Source of the DNA: Gymnopilus junonius
Taxonomy: Eukaryota; Basidiomycota; Agaricomycetes; Agaricales; Galerinaceae
DNA length: 12,379 bases
NCBI GenBank assembly: GCA_015501075.1
Contig: JADNYJ010000822.1
Span: forward strand, 1 to 12,379
Reading direction: 5' to 3'
A program made the position numbers and the translations under genes. Under the pieces are notes generated by a model. The model was not told where the DNA came from. It saw only the letters and a program-made list of their open reading frames with translations, and ran no database searches. Shown here in pieces: positions 6,698 through 12,379 of the stretch (positions within the stretch are counted from its first letter, which is position 1; each line of letters opens with the position of its first letter).

Positions 6698-9600
6698 ATG
6701 GCCAAAGGTTTCGGCGTCGGCAAGGTTCTGCAATTGTAGATGCAAGTGAAAAAGCCAAAGTGCAGGATTGGAGTACGAGTTATCATGCTGGGTCATCGAG
6801 GTGATTTTATGGCCATTGCTCATCACCAAATGCGCTAATAGTCCTTGTGGTAGTTCCGGTTCTCGATGTAGCTCAGATGATGAGACCGATGATGACTATG
6901 ATTTCCGGGGTCGAGCGTATTCACAGAAAAAATTGCGCAACGGCGAAGGCAGTCAGACGTTCTTAAATTCTTCAACCCGCAGATCCAGCCCTCATGGGCA
7001 CTCTTCCGGCGAGTCTACTGCTACAGCTTCCGTTACCAGTAAGAACAGACGCACCTCCTTCACTCGCTCGAGATCTCCCATCGTCCTCCGTCCTACACCT
7101 GGCATGAAGTCGCTTCACAGGCACATATCTCCTGCTGTTGGTCGCAATCCGCACCAAGTATCTTCACCCCCTGTGCCACGGAATATCCTTCCAGGAGAAA
7201 GCCGTTTTCAATCGCGCATACCCTTTTCCTCCCTGTCATATTGCTTTTCAATTGACAGCAGAAAATTAGGAGAATCAATACTCCTTTTAGCATCTCTCTT
7301 ACTTGCAGCGTATTCCATCGCAAGATATCCGACGCCAAACATATCATATATCACTAATCGAAACACGCATACCTGGCTAGCCATTGGCAAGTCCTTTTCA
7401 TTCGTTATCCTCATTTAATGCCCACTCACTCGTGTTTTTAGAGATTCAAATTATCTCTGTCATCTCATTCATATATCTAATATGGACTCATTCTACGATA
7501 TCGAATATTAATAATACGCCAACAAATCTGAAACATTCTGTACCAGCATATTCTCCACTATCTCTACCAGTACGACCAGCATCCCCTCGTTTTTTAGAAG
7601 GCAACAAGCGCCACCCTTATCTATCTATTACGGATAAAAAAGACTTCGGCTATGTTTGGATGTCTGTCCCAAAGAATTACCGGTATGTTCTGTCTGCTTT
7701 GATAACTGATTTTAGTTTTTAATCTTGGTTTATAGTGAATGTCGTGATGACGGAATATATACCGGACTTTTGCTCGGACCTCTCATCTCCTTGTCTCTCC
7801 TTTTCGCCTCTATCAAACAAGTGTCCTCAAAATCAGAAGCGCTCCCCGCAGGATGGTTGGTTGAGAATCCCCGTGTCCTTCAAAACCCGCATGCCCACCT
7901 TTCAGCTACTCAGGCTGCCCTACTATCGCGATACAGTTTGGTGAACCTGAGCACCTTTTGCGCCACAATTCTTCTTTTGCATGTTTGCGCGTCCTGGTGG
8001 ATTGAAGGTCGAGTCCGGAAACATGGAAGTGTTGAAGGAGAACGCGCATCCGTTCCGCGCAGTGAAGGCCGACGCTCTTGGTATTATATCCTCTTCGCAC
8101 TTGGATCAAGTGTGTTGATGGTCGCTCTTAAAATTATCATGCCGGTCTATGGTGTTAACTTATGGACATGTGAGTACCTCTGATTCTTCTAAGTTTTCTG
8201 TGCCTTTACCGAAATGTGATGCAAGATTTAAATCTTTTCGAGGCTACAATTGCGTCCTTATTTTTCCAGTTCACCCTTTACGTTGCGCTACGTCTGGCAC
8301 ATCGTGGATTCACGTTAGGAGAGCTTGGTCTGACTTGTTTCGGAGGTACTGCTCTCTGTCTAGAGTTTTTGAATATCACGATCGCCAGGGTAATTATATT
8401 TTTCAATAATTGATTTCAGAATTTGGTTTGCTTATCCTTGCACAAGATTTGGCCAATTACGACGCCTTATATTCGAACGTATCGTCTACCGACACCTCTT
8501 CTCATTTTTCAAGTAGCTCTCATTGTGGGCTCGTTTCTCACCGGGTTTCTACTGTCGCCTTTTTTGGTACTGTCGCGGAACATTGCGCAACGGCCAGTGC
8601 ATCGACTCCGATTTCCCCAAGAAAAGGAGCGCAATCGAAAATATTATGCTCTTGGTTTCTACGTAGGATCTATCTTGATTGTCGGCCTCTTGATTGGTCT
8701 CTGGACGCGTTGGTGTTTGGGTAACAGGGATCCTTGGCTCTGGGTCATCTTCCGTGTTCTTGAAGGCAAAAAGAAGTGGACACGGCCTGCGCTCCTAGCT
8801 TATTGGGCATTGTTGGGAATTATCAGCGTGGCAGGTTGGAATCGACAGTTGGCAAGGTCGCGTCGCTTCCGGCTTCGGAATCCAGTGCCAACGGCCGAGG
8901 CTATAACTGCAAGCAATTCGACGGATACTTCAGTATCAGTGGGAGAGAACGTTAATCTTAACTCGTCATCGATTGTGACTTCCTCGATGGTGCCTCTGGA
9001 TATGTTCTCCTTTCCGAATATTCCCAATTTGCCGAGTGGTGCGAACATGACCAACGTCGCGACGGATTTATTGGATGCAGCAGATAAACATGTGCCTACG
9101 CTTGGCTTAAATGCTCGTCGCAAATTTTTTCATGGTCTGGCTGTGGTCATGTTTGTTCCTGGGATCGCTTTCGATGTCGGTCCTTCTCTCATCTAAGCTG
9201 CCGATTTAATACAACTGAATTTTTGCTCTAGCCCGCCTTCACCCATCTGTCCTTCAGTGCTGCTTTTGCCATGTTTACATTCGCAGAATACGTTCGATAT
9301 TTCGCGATATATCCCTTCGGAGCGTCCCTCCATTTGTTCATGAATGAATTCCTCGATCATCGGGATAGTGGGACAGCCATTTTGAGCCATTTCTACTTGC
9401 TTACTGGTTGCGCAGGATCGTTATGGCTGGAAGGGTGAGTGAAGCCCGGATCTATTTTTAGAAATCTATTTTTAAACGTTGTGGACCTCCAGGCCAAGTC
9501 ATCTGCTGCAGTTTACGGGTGTTCTGACCTTGGGTCTTGGCGACGCTGCGGTGAGCGATCAATTCTCATAATAGTCTCGACCTTTTGTTGACATGGAAGC

Positions 9601-9922
9601 AGGCATCGATCGTCGGCCGTCGGATTGGGAGTAATAGATGGTCGCCTACTACGTCGAAGACTCTTGAAGGCAGTCTAGCATTTGTGGTGGTGGTATACGC
9701 AGCGGCCCTGATGCTTCGCCTCGCAGGACATGTGGAACCATTTTCGGTAGGTGATTGACGGGCGATGGCAACTATTTCTGACGCGGCGTGAATTTGCAGA
9801 ACTCACGATATTTGGGAGTGGCAATGATATCGGCAGTACTAGAGGCGCTTTCGGACCAGAACGACAACCTTACGCTACCTCTGTACATGTGGGCGATGCT
9901 GGGGATAGCAGGAGTAGTCTAG
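6698..9922 (+). CDS. SEC59: Dolichol kinase (Sec59 family), about ten exons
   Basis: Phosphorylates dolichol with CTP in the ER membrane, giving the dolichyl phosphate needed for N-glycosylation, O-mannosylation and GPI anchors. Exons: 6698-6707, 6766-7403, 7444-7682, 7736-8169, 8226-8389, 8447-9175, 9232-9434, 9493-9550, 9603-9746, 9800-9922; about 913 residues, well above the 519 of yeast Sec59. The first 150 or so residues are Ser/Arg-rich and likely cytosolic. Many hydrophobic segments follow (KLGESILLLASLLLAAYSI, GLLLGPLISLSLLFASI, LGFYVGSILIVGLLIGLW). The C-terminal catalytic part has RKFFH (720-724), YPFG, a membrane-proximal FLDHRDSG, LTLGLGDAAASIVG and SKTLEGS; the GDxxAS and KTxEGT motifs form the family's CTP site. 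The stop is TAG 9920-9922. Uncertain points: the 10-nt first exon (an in-frame ATG at 7104 would give 797 residues), the 40-nt intron 7404-7443 with a weak GTTATC donor, the AAG acceptors at 8225 and 8446, and the weak donor GTCGGT at 9176. The GAF gene starts 141 bp downstream on the same strand. Confidence 0.9.
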
Positions 9923-10063
9923 AATCTAACAATGACATCATGGTTCTCACGGGGAGCGGCAGTTGCCGGTTGAGTTAATGGAACTGTGGTGCAAAGTGCA
10001 GACTGCTTAGAATTCTCCATGTACTGCTTTCTTGCATTATATCTTTCATTATAAGCGTTCCTC

Positions 10064-12379
10064 ATGCTGCAGCCTGATGGATCCTTCAGCTACTCTCGAC
10101 TGGACAATGAGCGGCATCCTGGGCCCTCATTTAAGCCTTCTATAGAGCGCTCTCACATTTCAGGATATATGGTTCAGCAGCGCTCCTCAACTAAACGGCT
10201 TTCACGTCCATCTACTGCCCCTTCTATCTCTGGCGATGGCTCGGCTCTGCTTCCCTCTATATCCCCTTCTCGGTCCTACAGTTTCGGACAGGCATCATCA
10301 ACCGGAACCAACTCCTTTGGAAATAGTCCAACCTTGCACGGTTCAGATGTAGTCCGACCAATGCAGACCCTCTTGGAGGATGATGCTGATGTCCCTCCTT
10401 CCTCCAGTTTTGGTGCGTTGGTCCCACTCCCAGCCTCATAATATTTATTTCTCATACCACCTTGCCATGCAGAGTCATATCCAACAGATTCCTCTATTGA
10501 GCCTATGGTGTCGCCATCGAATAGCGGCACAGGAGAAAATGCCACTATTTCAAATTCTTCCGATTACGACTGGGCCACGTTCATTTCTGCCTATTCTGCG
10601 GGGCGTTGGGACCCCCATAGAACTCCAAACCCGCCACGATCGTACCAGCAAGTCTTGTCAGACTCGCATCGCCTTTCTAATTACGAGCTACCCACGGAAC
10701 CGTCTGTCGCTGAAGTAAGCGCTGAGGTAGCGGCAGACCATGTCGAGCTACAGAAGCAGGCCCAAGGCAATGACTCAACTCGGATTGACAACCGACCGCC
10801 TTCAATGCCATTATCTCCTTTACCCCCTTCGTTGTCTGGACAATCTATTACTTCCCCAGGCTCAATATCATCCCTCCCGTCTATGCCTTTGCGCTTGCCC
10901 ACTCATCGCTTTCGTAACTCCTTCTCTGACTCATTCCCTAATACCTCTCCAAATCAATCTTCAACGGCTGTATCCGACATCCACACCTCAGTGGCGACTA
11001 TGCGCTGGGCAGCTGCTAGGGTCGATATATCTCCTCTGGCTCTCCCTTCGCCCGAGCGCGAACTAGCTGATCCCATGCATGGCATTACTGCGACCATCCC
11101 AGGCTCTCATCCTCCAGACACAGCCATTGTCGACTATGCTATTACCCCAGGTGGCACTCGGAAACCTAGGCTGAACGGTTTTTGGGAAGGCACTATTGAT
11201 ATAGACGATTCCGGCAGTCCTATGCAGCTGTATGCAGCTGTAAACAGTCCATCAGAGCCTCCTATGACATCAGACACTTCGTCAGGAAGCGATCCAATAG
11301 TTTCGAGTTTATCACACTCTCCAATAACGCCGCAAGAGAAGCCAAACAATGTCGATGTAACTTCTGTTCATTCCGACCCATCGCGCCGAATCCGCTGTTT
11401 CAGCTAGCGCCACTTCCAGCAACGGTACCAGTCATTTCCTCTCACCAGGACGACGCCCTTTCAAATACAGATTATTTGGATACCAGGATCGTCCGCTTTC
11501 TGAATCTGAACCCACCTCTCTGGAACCATCATCCACCGTCTCCCCTTCCCTGCTTCCTCCCCCAGTGATTATCCGCGACGTTGAATCGATGCCAGAGGAT
11601 GGCCCTCTGTCTGTGCCAGCATTACCGAGGAGAGTGTGTCTGACGCGTCAGACCTCATCACCCCTTCCGGACTCGTCCCCTGCAGACGTACGCTATCTTG
11701 GAGGGCGTGTGCCTTCTGAGGTCTCGCCTCCGTCAAGCTTAGCAAAGCTGCCAAGGAGGAACGAATGTTTGCGGAGTTGGAGTATCTCGCTCCTCCTATC
11801 CACCCGACGAGCTAGAGCGCCGGCGTGCTTTGTACAAGTATGGCTCTTTGCAACACCTCATATTTGATATTACTCACCCTGATTTTCGTAGGTTTATATC
11901 TGGAACACAGGTCCAGACCTCAATTTGACCGAATCGCGCACTGGCGAAGCTTGTATTCAACACCAAGGGAGTCATAATCTCACTGATAGACACTCATGAG
12001 CAGTAAGTGTGCATTATATATCACCAGCAAATAGGCTTTGATCTAACCAACTCATTATCAGATGGTTCAAATCGGAATGTGAGAACTATATTAATTCCAT
12101 CTTTCGATAAATTTTAATATGTTATTATACAGGGGGCTTGAAGACGCTTAGCTGTTCAAGGACTCATACGTTTTGTGGGCATGCGATCTTGCAACGGTCT
12201 GCCTTTGCTATTAACTTTTGACTTCGCGTGTGAATTTGACGTCATACTAGTGGCGACGAACCCATGGTCGTGCTGGACACTTCCAAGGACTGGCGCTTTG
12301 AGAAGAACGTATGTCACAAATATTTCAACAACTTACTCTTAACCTCAAAGAATATACCCATTTTAGCCCCAGGTAATTG
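10064..12379 (+). CDS. GAF-domain signalling protein, 5' part, with frameshift cluster
   Basis: Exon 1 is 10064-10412, the intron 10413-10472 (GTGCGT...ATGCAG), and exon 2 starts at 10473. The first 450 or so residues are Ser/Pro-rich and probably unstructured, apart from a folded-looking segment SDYDWATFISAYSAGRWDPH (about 146-165). Then come a charged helix (KLSKAAKEERMFAELEYLAPP), PPDELERRRALYK, and a GAF domain spread over short exons: DRIAH, FNTKGVIISLIDTHEQ, WFKSEWGL, CSRTHTFCGHAILQR, GDEPMVVLDTSKDWRFEKN. Introns 11838-11891, 12003-12061, 12079-12132, 12197-12250 and 12309-12366 all have clean GT...AG ends; 12062-12078 is a 17-nt micro-exon. Between about 11360 and 11945 this protein can only be followed by changing frame about eight times (see findings). 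FCGHAIL...DEPMVVLDT is the pattern of fungal and bacterial GAF sensor domains, often fused to hybrid histidine kinases, but any kinase part lies beyond the window. It could be an intact gene with sequencing indels or a decaying one. Ligand and partner are unknown. Confidence 0.8.
11221..11240 (+). repeat. Perfect tandem duplication of a 10-bp word in the GAF gene
   Basis: TATGCAGCTG occurs twice in direct succession within the Ser/Pro-rich coding part. Ten bases is not a multiple of three, so a gain or loss of one copy shifts the frame; with a single copy the reading would meet TAA at once. The present two-copy state keeps the frame open. Confidence 0.7.

Noticed and set aside
8390..8419. A 30-nt intron in dolichol kinase as the main splice form.
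   Set aside because: It is shorter than every other intron here, and the alternative acceptor at 8446 gives a normal 57-nt intron and a better continuation (ARIWPITTPYIR).
1..12379. Transposon, retroelement, CRISPR or prophage content.
   Set aside because: No reverse transcriptase, transposase, integrase or capsid motifs were seen in any frame, and no spaced repeats of CRISPR type exist.

Overview
This window is nuclear DNA from a filamentous fungus, most likely a mushroom-forming basidiomycete (Agaricomycetes). The genes are dense and split by many introns of about 50-70 nt with GT(A/G)...(C/T)AG ends. Some exons are as short as 17-30 nt, intergenic gaps are short, and the protein family variants look basidiomycete-like. 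I see no sign of bacterial, viral or transposon genes, no CRISPR array, no rRNA and no tRNA.

Layout: (1) 1-489, minus strand: the 5' end of the branchpoint-bridging protein gene (SF1/BBP/Msl5), running off the left edge. (2) 490-2930: a 2.4-kb stretch without a convincing gene, holding a few inverted and direct repeats. (3) 2931-3993, plus strand: a bZIP transcription factor of two exons, whose C-terminal part is shifted out of frame at a run of six C. (4) 3994-4743: a spacer between convergent genes. (5) 4744-6351, minus strand: a complete uracil-DNA glycosylase (UNG1) in nine exons, two of whose introns start with GC instead of GT. (6) 6352-6697: a divergent promoter region with an MCB-like box, a MEF2/Rlm1-type palindrome and an E-box. 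(7) about 6698-9922, plus strand: dolichol kinase (SEC59) in about ten exons. (8) 10064-12379, plus strand: a long Ser/Pro-rich protein leading into a GAF domain, running off the right edge. This gene has a cluster of apparent single-base frameshifts between about 11360 and 11945.

The genes do not form a pathway: they are housekeeping functions (splicing, base-excision repair, dolichyl-phosphate synthesis) beside two regulatory genes (bZIP, GAF). I did not find a new multi-gene system. The observations most worth following are the two GC-AG introns in UNG1, one of which must be spliced for the catalytic His motif to be made; the unusual UNG leucine-loop sequence HPSSFS; the bZIP basic region lacking the usual Asn; and the frameshift cluster in the GAF gene, which could be sequencing indels or real decay.

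Exon boundaries were set by hand from frame continuity, splice dinucleotides and recall of family motifs. No alignment or database search was run.
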